From Fasciolopsis buskii (lineage: Eukaryota; Platyhelminthes; Trematoda; Plagiorchiida; Fasciolidae): a stretch of 64,000 nt of DNA. Made by a program: the position numbers and the translations under genes. Below, in pieces: positions 48,094-59,203 of the stretch. The notes beneath the pieces are model-generated. The model was given only the letters and a program-made list of their open reading frames with translations, ran no database searches and had not been told where the DNA came from. How positions within the stretch are numbered: position 1 is the stretch's first letter; every line of letters starts with the position of its first letter. The stretch lies in assembly GCA_008360955.1 (NCBI GenBank), contig LUCM01000091.1, positions 124,892-188,891 on the forward strand. Direction: 5' to 3'.

Positions 48094-48168
48094 CTTAGGT
48101 GGGATGATGTCTCTCTTTCTCCACCGTTCAGTACTCGCCATAACCTCAAGCTGACGCCCACTCCAGAC
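48094..48168 (+). repeat. Diverged direct repeat, copy 1
   Basis: The block CCTTAGGTGGGATGATGTCT and about 50 following nt match the sequence at 48603-48676 at roughly 80% by eye. The spacing is about 508 nt. The flanks share little beyond pyrimidine richness, so this is either an old tandem duplication or two copies of one short repeat. Confidence 0.55.
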
Positions 48169-48602
48169 TGCTTCTCTCCCTTATGTTTCGGATCCTGCAC
48201 CCAGGCCACACATGCTGTTATCAGTTCCGTCTACAACGATCTAGAGAGATCTGGCGCTCGATTACTAGTCCGTTCAACCCGAATCGCGTCGCTGATCCCC
48301 TTAGATACTCCAACTGAGGTGGATCTTCATGAATGGTCGAAAACATAGTTGCTATTGCTGCTCGAATGCCTTATGCGCCTCTTCAAAGTCCCCACAAGTA
48401 AGATCAAATTTGCGAAAACACAAATGACGTTCTAGATGATAGCCTTGGCCGATGTATTCAAGAGCTTCTTACTTCTTACACAAATTTTCCTTCTCCATTG
48501 CACTTAAGGCCAACTCACCTTAACTCTCTATCCTCTATCGTCACTCCATCCTCTTACTTTGCTTTTCTTTATTTTTGGCCCAAATTTTCATTCACGCGAT
48601 CA

Positions 48603-48676
48603 ACCTTAGGTGGGATGATGCCTCTATTTCTCTACGGTTTAGTAATCCACTTAACCCTAGGCTGGCATTCTCCTCC
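48603..48676 (+). repeat. Diverged direct repeat, copy 2
   Basis: This is the partner of the 48.1-kb block. CCTTAGGTGGGATGATGCCT is followed by similar CT-rich sequence ending near a CTAGGCTGGC that matches CAAGCTGACG in copy 1. Both copies lie in overlapping open frames, but no protein domain is visible. Confidence 0.55.
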
Positions 48677-49547
48677 GTATATACGGCCAATACCTCTCGG
48701 AGACTCGGATGTACGAAGTTCGCATGGGATTTCGGCAATTACTACAGTATATTCTCCAGAACGTGCCTGTCAGCCAAAAACACAAAATAATATTAAGGTC
48801 CGTGATACCAGAAGGATGCAGGATTTCTAGTGGGCAAGCATAACCGCATAACCCCTGCCTTCATATCGGCCATCTCACCCCTTTTTCTTTTCCCCATAGA
48901 TTTCTCTGCTGTTTATTAACTATGGCAACATAAATGACCCTATCTTTATACCGGGTATTACCAGAACTAGTTTTCTCTTCGCAGACATTTCAACAGGGAA
49001 CACATTCGAGGCTTCCTTTACTTTTCCTGCCTACTAATTTTGATCTCCAGAAACTGCTAACTCGAATCAGGTAGAATTCTTTCCTTTAAGCGTCCAGCCT
49101 AGTTGCATGTATATAAAAAAACTGCTCACGTAACAAGGACGATCTGCTTAGCTTACGCGGCACTCCAGTACATATTAGCAAGTTTCAAGCAGTGCTCGTT
49201 AAGGAAAGCAGGACACGGCGTTGACGATGACGGAGCCATACGTGCAGGTCTGCGTTTTACGGCAAAAGTCACCATCCTCCGTGTCCTTGATTATCTCCAC
49301 TTTGGTTTTCTTTGGTCAGTACATGCGAAAACCGAAATGACTGCGACAGGTTTGCTGCAGTATCGCCGAACTTGGGGCAAACAGACCACCCCCAGCAGTT
49401 GCGAAAAAAATGACGCCGAAAATTAAGGTCAGGCGGAGGAACTATGGAAAGTACCTCTATGAGCTCAAACATTCCTCCGTTAAAAAGGCAGTCTGTGCTG
49501 GTTCAAGTTGAGCCCAGAAACGAAAGCATATTCGGGCTGCGAAGAAA

Positions 49548-49666
49548 TGGGCCACCGGTGCGGGTGCGGCAAGGGCGGGCCTTTTTAGGCGCGCGCGGTG
49601 GTGCCGGGAAGGGCTGCCTGGCAACGGGCCCCCCCGGCGGGCGGCGGGGGGCCAGCCTTCTCCATA
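49548..49666. other. GC/CpG-rich patch with hairpin potential
   Basis: About 100 nt contain around 13 CpG dinucleotides, including GGCGCGCGCGG and CCCCCCCGGCGGGCGGCGGG. The surrounding sequence is far more AT-rich. The C-run and G-run arms could fold into a stable hairpin. It lies in no recognised gene. It could be a CpG-rich repeat fragment, a promoter-type island or foreign sequence; I cannot tell which. Confidence 0.6.
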
Positions 49667-51569
49667 ATATGCACGACATCAGTCCAGACCTGACTCTGCG
49701 AAAGGGGAAACCCCACACCGCCCTTGTTCGGTAGGTAAGACTATGGCTGTTTTGCTGGACGGTCTGGGAGAATAACGCATCGAACTGTCCACTTACGCTT
49801 CACCTCTGTTTCAATGTGCCCCTACCGAAGCCGGCGGAACCTGCGGTACGTAGTGGGCTTGACGGTCCGCAGGCAACTGCCTCGTTTCTTCGTTTCTTAA
49901 TTATTGCATGCAGCGCTTAGCTGAGACGTTACTATGCGGGTAGCAAGTGTGCTAACGTCCTGTTCGAACATAAATCACCGATCCTGATGCTGCTCTTGTC
50001 TCCCTGCCTCACTCTTTCTATTTGACTTTCGTTCGTGGGCGAATCTTTGTGCCTAGCATTTCAGGCCCCACGGCTGCCGATCCGCACCCATTCAGTTGTG
50101 CCCTTTCTGGCGAGCTGGAACGTTAGTAAACATATTTTGCGGTGGAATCACTTCGACATGATCCACCGCCAATAACTGATCGTTATCAGTTTTAGCTGAT
50201 TCCCTGGTGGCATGGGACAGTCAGGCCGCGTAGGACGAGACGAATTCCACTAACAGAACGAACAGTGACTTCATTCCCTAACACTTGTGTTAGCCGTTCT
50301 ATCAGACCTACGTTATCCCATATCTGGCGAAGATGGTCAAAGGAAGGATAAGAGCACAGCACTACGAATAAAGGCCACGCAGTCAAGGACTGACTGAGCC
50401 ACATACCCTACAGTGAGGAAGCAGGCGTTAAGGTTGTTGCAAGCGTCTCGTCACCAAAACACTCCCCCCTGCGTATTTCAGGATGAGTCTGCGTGGCGTC
50501 CTGTATCCTTCGTAAGAAGCTGCTTATTATCGCTGTTTCCATATTGGTTTACTAACCTTAACGCCAGCTGGAACAAATTCCAGACTGAACGCTCTCTCCG
50601 GCCCTCCTCCAGACTCACCAATGACCACAGATGCAACGGAACCGTTCGCCGGAAGCTCCACTCCATCTTATGCGCTGGTTGCCTATCGCTGTTAGGAAGC
50701 CGCTATCCGGATCTAACGCTCCAGACCAGGCCGTGTAGCCCTAAGATAAACTAAGCCAAGCTAATGACCGCCCCGGGTACCTCATCTCAGAGGAAGCATT
50801 ACGACTGGCCAAAACAGTCACTAACATTACTGAAATGCGGCGCAATCCCCCAACCTCAAGACCCATACCGCCAAAAAACACCATAATTCCCGATAATAAA
50901 CAAGGACCACACACAGACCATTCATGGCAAGTGTATCTGAGGACTGATTGTAATTCTTGCACGTATTCGTTTTCTTACCGATACACATCACATTCCGCTC
51001 CCAGCTGCTTATGTCCAGTGACCATTCTTGTGAGTTCCATTGTCTCTGCGCCCACAATTCTTCATGTATTATCGTCCCGTAAATAGTTTGATACAACCTT
51101 GACAGTTTCCCACTATTTCATTTTCAGCATTACTCTGACTCTTGAATGTCGTTAATGACCACTCTCTGTCCACTTCATATGATACCTAGTATGGTTTTGA
51201 CTCATCTCCATCTCGTTATCACATCCACATTAATCTTAATCTTCGCCAAATAACCCTCTTGATTTTGAGGAACCCGACTACATAGCAACGTCCGCCACTG
51301 CTTCCCAACCAAATGTTTGCCGGCGATGCGCACTTCTGATGCAGTTAAGCGTGGATTGACCAGCAGTGCTCGGTGGATAATCAGCCCCAAAAAGTTTCCG
51401 AGAATGGATCATCTACCTTAGAGTTAAAAGCTCGAGAGCGCCCGTTTAGCCTATCACATTGCAGGCTCATGAGATCCTAAACACTGCATCTTCAGGACTG
51501 GTCTTCGTTTCCCGTGTCTTCACTGTGCCGTCCTTGTATAAATTTGATCTTGCCTTGAGTACGTCTTTT

Positions 51570-52750
51570 GAATGTCGAGAAATATGCACTGTATTTTATA
51601 TTCTATCCACAAGGGTGGACGGCTCAAACTGGTAGAAAACCATCGGCCCTTGAGCCACAATTGTATCCTTTACGATTATCATGGGAGAATTTTGAGGAAG
51701 GCCTCAAAAACGCTGCTGGAACAGACTGATAAGGATCTCGAAAACGTTGCACTCCTGGCAAGAAGCGACGCCAAAGTGCACACCCTTGTGGCCCGGTCTA
51801 AACCACCAACAGAGAAAACACCCGTTAGCTGAGGAAGAGTTCGCAAATGTCCTTCGTTCATTGAGACGTCATACATCGCCCGGTTCGGGTGGAATTCACC
51901 AAAATATGCTGAAAGAACTGTGATAGTGAGTAACACCTGAACGGTTAAGGCTGGTTAACCTACATCTGGAGCACTGGACGTTACCTAAGGAATGGAAGAA
52001 AGTCACGGAAGTACCTTTGATTAAGGGATGGCGTTGGGAAGGGAATTTCCCGTCTGTCGAATCTTCTCCTGGCTCGTAGGCGTTGGTCTCAAGCATACAG
52101 CTTTCTAATAGATGTCATCTACCTCGGGTTCCGTACGACGTACGACAAGGAAGGAAGAATGAATTCTTTGGAGCTCAAACAGACTGTGCCGAAGGCTCGA
52201 GAATTTTGCTCCAGAAAAATCCTTCACTGTGAAGGTTTCCGATTCATGCACCACCTGGCCCGAGGTAGGCAGTGGGGTGCCACAACGCTCTATCTTGGGA
52301 CCACCGTTGTTCCTAGTGTTCATAAAACCTTTGCCACTGGCTGCGAAGTATCCGTGCCTGGTCTAAGTGAATAACCTAAAACTATGGCAGATAGTTAAAG
52401 AATTGACCAATCGGAGAACTGCAAAAGAACATGAATGCCCTGAATCGCTGGTCGGAGAAATTGTAGTTGTCAGTGAACTATGAAAAATGCGCACATATTT
52501 AGATGGGTCTTCAAAGGATATGCGGTGCACATAGCTACAGAAGGCCGTTGGTAAATGCGACCTGGGCGTATCGGTGACTTCTTTGCTGAAGATTCGTGTC
52601 CAAGCTGACAGACCATGTGCCTCCGCACGGTATATGGTGGATGCCATCTGACACTCCTTCAGCCACTTGTCGTACAACGCCTTTAAGCTGTTGCACTCCA
52701 CTGACGTAAGCCCAAGACTAGAGATCTTGGATGTGCTGCAGTCTCATGTC
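51570..52750 (+). mobile_element. Third LINE fragment (reverse transcriptase part), inactive
   Basis: On the plus strand TWPEVGSGVPQRSILGPPLF followed by LVFI (about 52.26-52.33 kb) is the 'VxSGVPQGSVLGPLLFxxxI' block of LINE reverse transcriptases, with one glycine changed to arginine. After it come NLKLWQIVKELTNR, SSKDMRCT and KCDLGVSVTSLLKIRVQADR (52.37-52.61 kb), matching the 'DDLKLWxxI', 'HxGxxSK' and 'KDLGVxVxSxLK' region; the DD pair itself falls in a broken stretch. The part upstream (51.57-52.1 kb) contains weaker fingers-like sequence, including FIETSYIARFGWNSPK. Frameshifts are many. Confidence 0.75.
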
Positions 52751-53960
52751 AAACCAAGGAGTTCGCAAAGCTTGGATTTGTGCAAGGTGCCTCGATGCGG
52801 GGCTGCGAGCAGCGAGCCATGAAGACAGGGTTCAACTGACCGGGTTGTTTTCAGGGGCGTACTGTCACGCTGGACGACATATCATTTGCATTCGGCGCAT
52901 CGTGCCGGGGGAAATGAGACCAAAGAAGGAGACTGAACTCCCAGTCGGCGACCTTAACGTAACCAAGTGACAGGCCTTTGTACTAGAAATGCTGTGGTCT
53001 ACTAGAGTTGTCACTGAATTAACGCGTTTCCAGGAGACTAGCGGAAGTTTTAAATTCAGTACCAACAGGTATGTCGGAAGAGGATGGCTACCCCAAGTTC
53101 AATTCAGCGCTGGACGGCTATCTGCTAGAGAGATAGCGAGATCCCCTGCGATTGGCAATGCAAGAAATTGTTGGATGATGTGTCTTACGCAGGTAGCATG
53201 CATCTGCTCCCAATCAATGAAATATGTGCATTGAACCACATTTCGGACGCACTTCCTATAGTCCTTCGGTGCTTGTGGTAGTTTATTTCATCCGTTGGCG
53301 AGCCCAGCCGGCGGACCGTACTAAGTTTCACCATTATTGCATTGCTACATAAATTCAAGTCATACTCTCCGTACGGTTTGTAGCGTTAGAAAATTGAATT
53401 TTAAGATGCTTAGTTGAACTGCACGCACGTCGTTATGCCTCGGACACTAGGTTACTTATGGGTCACTGAGTGCTTTTTTCAAACCAGGAAGCTCAACCCG
53501 AAAGAAATGGAATGCCGCTCTTGGCTTTTATGTACACTTTAAACAGGGAAGCTAGCAGGTGCACTTTGATATCAATCAACCGACTGAAGCAACACATTGT
53601 CCCTCAAATCATTCCCTTTCCTTATTCTGGTGTTTTGATAGGTTAAATTGGGTCTTATGCACAAGAAGTAGTAAATAAATGTCAAGTGTATAAAGAGCCT
53701 TTAAAAATTCCAACCGAAAGTGATGAGGTTGCCATGGCAACTTCGAGTTGCAATTTGTTAATCATATAAATACATTGGACGGGAAATTTTCTCCTCCATA
53801 ATCCACGTGTTGCCTCATGTGTGTTTCTAGTTGCTTTGAGAAGTTTAGGAGTCCGGTTGCGATTACTGTGACTGTTTTCCAGTGGCAAGTTTTGTTAAAT
53901 TGCCCCAATCTGGTCGATGGCCAAACGATCCCCAAGTTTTCCCCGCATTGTTTCACTCGG
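52751..53960. other. No recognisable gene; possible LINE 3' remnants
   Basis: Frames at 52731-52970 and 52989-53234 on the plus strand follow the LINE reverse transcriptase. They could be its C-terminal part in decayed form, but I recognise no block. The rest has short frames only. Confidence 0.35.
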
Positions 53961-54007
53961 GCGGGACTACTTGGGACTGAATGAGTATTTTTCGAGACTA
54001 TTTTGCC

Positions 54008-54180
54008 GCTTGGGAGCGGTGGTCGAGTGGATTTACAGGACTTCACCGAAAAGGTTAGAGGTTCGAATCCAAGGTCTACTGGTCTCGTTGTGTCAGAGAC
54101 TACTATTCCGCGCGGATACACGGTTTTCTGTGACCAAGAGACTGCACCTTGGCGGCTTTCGCATCTCCTCAACCCAACGA
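54008..54180 (+). repeat. tRNA-headed short repeat (SINE family 3, Leu/Ser-like head)
   Basis: A perfect A-box, TGGTCGAGTGG (54020-54030), and a perfect B-box, GGTTCGAATCC (54060-54070), lie 29 nt apart. The arms of a full tRNA do not pair (the T-stem and acceptor are damaged), so this is a tRNA-derived repeat and not a tRNA gene. The body after the B-box contains AGACTACTATTCCGCGCGGA and further unique sequence. The end of the element is not clear. The frames overlapping it on both strands are incidental. Confidence 0.65.
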
Positions 54181-54184
54181 GCTA

Positions 54185-55140
54185 CACATAATGGCTTATC
54201 TCAAGCCGAACATGCAATTATGCCTAGAAGGTCAATGGATAGAGGTCTGACGAAGTGGTCTCTCGGTCGTCGGTTGATCTGAGCTGGCAGCTCAGCCGGG
54301 AAAATGAGTGGGAGAATAAATGACCCAAGATGGGCTTCCACTCAACCATGCCCCGCTGCCTTTCGGTTAGGTTCTTGGTAGAACCAAAAGCTTTGGTTGG
54401 AAACTGTAATCATCGTTCTTCTTAGCTGCTGGACTTCCCAACAGTACCCGTCGATCGATTCCCATGAGTTACACATCTATAAGGAATTCCACTCTGCATC
54501 GTTCGTCGTGCAAGATAATCAGGACAACGCTGTCCATTGCATCGAGTGGGTTGAATAGTGATAGGTATGCTCCTGCTCAGAGTTCATTCTCTTTTATTCC
54601 ATCTGTTTTGTCTCCAACCTGATCTCCTTGCCCCTTCTGCCTACCCATAGTGTCCCCGCTCATCACACGCCCGATATTCGCAACGGTTCGTTGTCAATTA
54701 GTGTAGTAGGTGGTTTTCAGTCTGTTAGCTTATTTTCTCAATCCTCGTCAGCCTCTGAATCTCGGTTTCTTCATTGTGCGCCTTCTAATACAGGTTGGCC
54801 AACAGGTGTGTTTAGCTCTGACAGTAGACTCACTTTCGATTGATGTCTGCTGCATGAGTGAAATGAATTCAGAATTCGAGTAGAGTAGAGTAATTCAACT
54901 AATGTCTCGTCAAGGTATTTCCTGTGCACTTCAGGAGACAAAGAAGCTCAAGCTGTGGGTCAACTCAGTGTAGGAATACTCTTAAACGAGAAGACTGAAG
55001 CAGACCTTTTAGACTGGATCCCGGTTAACATTTACTTTTGTGCCATGAGACTGTAGGGACCAGTCGGCGTCCAGAAAGGTAGTTGTGTTAAGCGCAGTTT
55101 ACCTTTCATCTGGGAATACGCCCCAACAGACTGCAGCGCT
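54185..55140. other. No recognisable gene
   Basis: Short frames only (71 codons at 54628-54843). No domain, RNA gene or repeat was recognised apart from the start of the tandem repeat at the right edge. Confidence 0.4.
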
Positions 55141-55149
55141 GATATGCAA

Positions 55150-55243
55150 AAAGAGTGCTTCTATGGTTTATTAATGATCAGTTGAGCGATGATTTCAAAT
55201 GGTGAATTATTTCTTGAAAACATCCAATCTTCTACTACTAATG
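55150..55243 (+). repeat. Tail of a first SINE family 1 monomer
   Basis: AGTGCTTCTATGGTTTATTA and GGTGAATTATTTCTTGAAAA match the 3' half of the 19.8-kb copy. The tail ends in ATCTTCTACTACTAATG and runs directly into the head of the next unit at about 55244. The upstream tRNA part of this monomer is missing. Confidence 0.65.
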
Positions 55244-55590
55244 CACACTAAGTAGCCAAGCTCTGTAGGTCGTATCCAAAGCCTTCGTACCTGCACAGAA
55301 GTCACCTTTAAGTAGGGGTCGATTGCTGCGCGCTAGCGGCCCGTGGCCGTGCACATCAGTGACGGATAAGTGCGGCATCATCATGTGGTAAATTTCAACA
55401 AACCGTTGAGGGCCTGCCCGGTAGCGTAATAACCAAGGCGTTCAACTCAGAATCGTTCGTTCCGAGTTCGCGTCCCGGTTCGGACGTGGTGGACGTGCAC
55501 TACTGATGACCCCTAACAAGGATGAAGCAGCTCCCGTGGTTTCTTGATGGTCAGCTGAGCGATGATATCACATGGTGAATTGTTTCATGA
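55244..55590 (+). repeat. tRNA-headed repeat (SINE family 1), full unit following a monomer tail
   Basis: The unit begins CACACTAAGTAGCCAAGCTC, includes AAGTAGGGGTCGATTGCTG and a GTGACGGATAAGTG block, then the A-box-like TAGCGTAATAA and the B-box-like AGTTCGCGTCCCGG. It continues through the family body (GTGGACGTGCACTACTGATG, AACAAGGATGAAGCAG) to a tail ending near 55590. The A-box has lost its final GG. The tail-to-head junction with the preceding monomer resembles that of the 12-kb copy, which argues for a tandem organisation of the source sequence. Confidence 0.7.
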
Positions 55591-55594
55591 AAAA

Positions 55595-56870
55595 GGGTTT
55601 TATGCCGAACTCGTCACTTTTGTTCGGAAGGGCAAAGGCTCTGACATTGTAGTCATCGTCATCATTTTCATCGTTCAGCACTGAACAGCAAAGCAAGCCA
55701 CATTGGGCATTCAGCCTTCTCTTTAGAGTTATGTTTCTATCAAAAGTGTGAATATGCAAACGGAACAGGGATAGTTGTTCACGAAAGCCTAGTCTAAGCG
55801 AGGTGATGAGGGACTCCAACGGCCCACTAACCCACTCTCAGGAGACGTTGGCTCCAGTGGTTCGGTCATGTTCCTCGGGGCACAGACACGAAGCTTTCTC
55901 AACAGACGCTGCGTTCCGCACCTTGTTTGGAATAGTAATATCACTTTTGTGATCATATGAAAACGTTGATCGGTCCCTTCAAAAATGATCAATCTACGGT
56001 CACCGTTAATGGAAACGAAGGTAGGTGACCATGTGTGCGGATTTGGCCTCCATCCGCGTCGTTTGGTTTATCCATGGAGCCGAATTATCCTCTGTTAGGA
56101 TATTCATGTGGAAGTTGAATTCAAAGTAAGTCTCAGGCGCGTTGAGAAAAACATTTTGGGGAGTAGTTTTGGCCTAATTCCAATTAGATTTTAACTCGAC
56201 CGCTGTTCACTCCATTGAATCAATCACTACTGGGTTTTTTCACAAATTCTTATTCTTGTTGGGGGCCCTTTTTATTAACCGTTGCTTCCTGCTGCGTGCA
56301 ACTTTGATTTTCTACTCCGCGCCGTTTGCTTTTCTACACCTGCCAGCAAAGTCCGAATACGCCCAACATTTGAATACTGCACTTGTATATGGGGTTTCAT
56401 CTGTCGCTCTTTCTCTTGATCAGGTTCAACGAAGGCTGTTGGGTTAATCAGTAATCTCCCCTGACCTCAGATCTGCAGTCACTAGCTCATGCGCAGGCAG
56501 TTTTTTTCATTATCTTTCCTGTCAATTTTATTTTGGTTTCTGCTCTTCTGACTTTCTCCCGTTCTAGTATTCAGACGGCCAGTTATCCTTACCAAGTCTT
56601 CGTCCCTGGATGTCGAACTTCTTTATTTCAGCGTTCTTTTATTCCCCGGCCTTCAAAGCCCTAACACTCCGTCTTTCTGTTGTCTCAGCAAATTTGTCTG
56701 TTTTTTAAACCAGCGTCAAAAAGCTGAACCTTGCTTTAACGTTACCCATGAACCTCTCTTTACAGTATATATTTTGGTTATGAGACCTACCCCTTTCACT
56801 ACCAATCACTTTATGTATCTAAAAAATTCGACGGTAAATCTTTTGTCGTAGCCTGCAAAGAACTGCCGCA
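55595..56870. other. No recognisable gene
   Basis: Short frames on both strands without domains. The stretch 56.45-56.75 kb is pyrimidine-rich. Nothing else supported. Confidence 0.4.
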
Positions 56871-56879
56871 GATAGATAC

Positions 56880-58365
56880 CATTCCATCAGAAATTTAGGT
56901 AATCAAGGAGGTGCAGTTTCTTAAAAGATATGAAGCAGCTGTACCAGATGGACTGTCTCCATCCTTCTCCAGGATCGGTGGCAAAGTCTTAGAATCGGAA
57001 TTAACGAAACTCCCGGGATCAATCCGGGCAGGGAAATAGATTCCTAAAGGCTAGTATGAGTCCATAATTCAAGCAATCTGCAAGAAATATGGCAGGTCAT
57101 CGTGTGAAAGTCACATGAATTAGTTTGGTAAGCACCGCATCCAAATTGCTCGTTGCTGTTATCTTCCACCGAGTGCCTAGTACTCGCAAAAGATGTGCGC
57201 GAGAGAATCAAGCCGGTTTCCGTCTGTGCCAGTTTTATTGACCGAATATTCACTCTTCGGCAAATCTTCGAACGCGGCCATGTGTTCCGTAGACTCATGA
57301 CGTCTGTTTTCCTTGATGTGAGAGTGGCGTTCGATTCAGTTGGCTATGTAATTCTCCAGCGCTCCGTTCCTCTGACCATGTGCCGCAGAAATTCTTTTCA
57401 CTTTTCCAACAGTTATATGCGAAAAACCGAAGCCGAGTTTGTACTTGCGACGGGTTTTCAGTCCTAGATCACCACAAGAAGTGGCGCTCGTCACGGTTGC
57501 TCCTTTTCATTTTTTCTTCTCAGCTTTGTTATTGGAATGGTAATAGGGATAGCCCTGTTCTTATTTGCGAACAGTTGAATTGAAATTTGCTCAGACGAAA
57601 AACTTCCTGAGTTCGGATGTGCGGACGACGATGTGTCACTGAGTAACGACCTAAGTCAGTTGCAGTTTTTTCTTGGTCATCTGTACGATAGTACATGAAT
57701 GTTTGGCATGGGTTTTGCACCTTCGAAGGGTAAAACGAAGTTGCAGAACTGGGTCTGCTCGAGGCTCAACCTCGTTTTTGCAGGCGGAGAATTAGATGAG
57801 GTGGACGGGTTTAGTTACTTGAGTAGCTATCTCACCTTGTGGTCAAATGTCGGACGGAATGTATTGGCTTATATAAATGACTTGACATGCACTAATTTGA
57901 GGCATATTTAGCGTCGATGTGACATCTGTTTATCGATTCAACATAACAACGGTAGCGAGGCCGGTACTTCTCCACGACTCCAAGACATGACTGTTGAGGG
58001 CAGGTGTACGAAGACTTACAGTGTTTGAACGCCATTATCTTCTTAGTATTCGTATAATACGGTAGGAGAACATAGTCAGTAACTCGGAGATAAGGCGTAA
58101 TTTACTGGACTCCACGGCTCCAAGTTTGGTAGGGGACGCTGAACGTGACTAGAATGCGATGGTTGGGTCATGTTTTGCGCATGCCCACAGGGCGAGTGGC
58201 TAGTTGCACGTTGTTTGAGATAAGCGATTGTTGGAGAATGGTTGGCGTTGGCCATTCGATAACAGTAGAGGTAGTTATGGAAACTCTAGCTGGTTTGGAT
58301 TCATGAGATCCAGGCGATTGTAGTAGACAATAGATAATATGACTCGGCGTATCAGTAATTGTTGT
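56880..58365 (+). mobile_element. RTE-like LINE reverse transcriptase and 3' part, inactive
   Basis: The plus strand reads in order: EVQFLKRYEAAVPDGLSPSF then SRIGGKVLESELTKLPGSI (56.91-57.02 kb), the pre-RT block of RTE elements; a FIDRIFTLRQIFERGHVFRR block and SVFLDVRVAFDSVGY (57.23-57.35), which keeps the catalytic FLDxxxAFDSV; FGCADDDVSLSNDLSQLQFF (57.61-57.67), where the usual YADD is CADD; MFGMGFAPSKGKTKLQ (57.70-57.74); LVFAGGELDEVDGFSYLSSY (57.77-57.83); NLRHI (57.9); and RMRWLGHVLRMPTGRVA (58.15-58.20), the typical end of the RTE/BovB type. Stops and frame changes are frequent. The endonuclease part is missing, so the copy is 5'-truncated. Confidence 0.88.
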
Positions 58366-58806
58366 TCTTTTATTCGAAATCTTCCTCCTGTATGGTTTTC
58401 GGCTTACTAATTTGCCGTCTATCCTTCAATATTTTTTATTATCTTCACCTTTCAATAGACGGTGCCGTCCGGTAGCATACAAAATCAGGGCACATTGGTG
58501 CAAGGTTAATGGTCGCAATAGCCAACATGAATTGGAGCAACTCTGCTGCCTTGTAGATCGCGCCTGCTTGCGCAAAGGCTAGAGATGTGCCCTTGAATAA
58601 ACAGGCCTACTCTGTACTTGGCCATCAAGTAGTACAACAACCCATGGAAGAACTATGTACGAAGACGGACAATCGATGATGTTAAAGTAAAACCTGAAAG
58701 AGCATACCTGTGTGTAGTCTACACAGACGTTTTTTCTGCTCTCCCCGCTTCACATTGTTTTTGTTTCTTCGCTATGGTTCCAGTAGCATAAGAGTTGTGC
58801 ACAAGT

Positions 58807-58828
58807 TATATATATATATATATATATC
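58807..58828. repeat. (TA)n microsatellite
   Basis: About ten TA dinucleotides in an AT-rich context. Confidence 0.9.
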
Positions 58829-59137
58829 TGAAGTGTAAGTATCACCTGGATGAGTGGGCAAAGTTTTTCCGGAAGCAAACGACCGGTTTCGCGGTTATTG
58901 GTGGACGTCAGGTATGTGTAACCGATACTCTTGTCCAAACATCATGTGCTTCAGGGAAGATTTTCTTCACTCATCCAGATATGATTCAATTTATATCTGT
59001 TCTGCTATCGTCGTTCCTAAGGTTGACCAACCCAACTGACAAAGAATTATCAATGAATCACAGTTGTAGTTCTGTGGACTCTTCAACGAAGGGCTTCCAT
59101 GCACACTCCTGAGTCTACCAATTAGATTCTGGGTATA

Positions 59138-59138
<1 letters not shown>

Positions 59139-59200
<62 letters not shown>
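59139..59200. repeat. (AT)n microsatellite, about 62 nt
   Basis: An almost perfect AT dinucleotide run of about 30 units, preceded by GGGTATATCTAT. It is self-complementary and could extrude a cruciform. It is a natural length-polymorphism candidate and a likely assembly-fragile site. Confidence 0.95.

Positions 59201-59203
<3 letters not shown>

Larger units (their letters stand above)
47651..51565. other. Unassigned block with a diverged duplication and a GC-rich patch
   Basis: The left part (47.6-48.9 kb) is pyrimidine-rich and contains a diverged repeat of about 70 nt at 48.1 and 48.6 kb. A strongly GC- and CpG-rich patch lies at 49.55-49.66 kb. Frames of 60-113 codons occur without recognisable domains, including 50413-50754 plus. 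I cannot support a gene here. Confidence 0.4.

Noticed and set aside
53762..54172. 136-codon minus-strand frame over the tRNA-like repeat at 54.0 kb
   Set aside because: It runs antisense through the repeat's A- and B-boxes and is explained as a chance frame.
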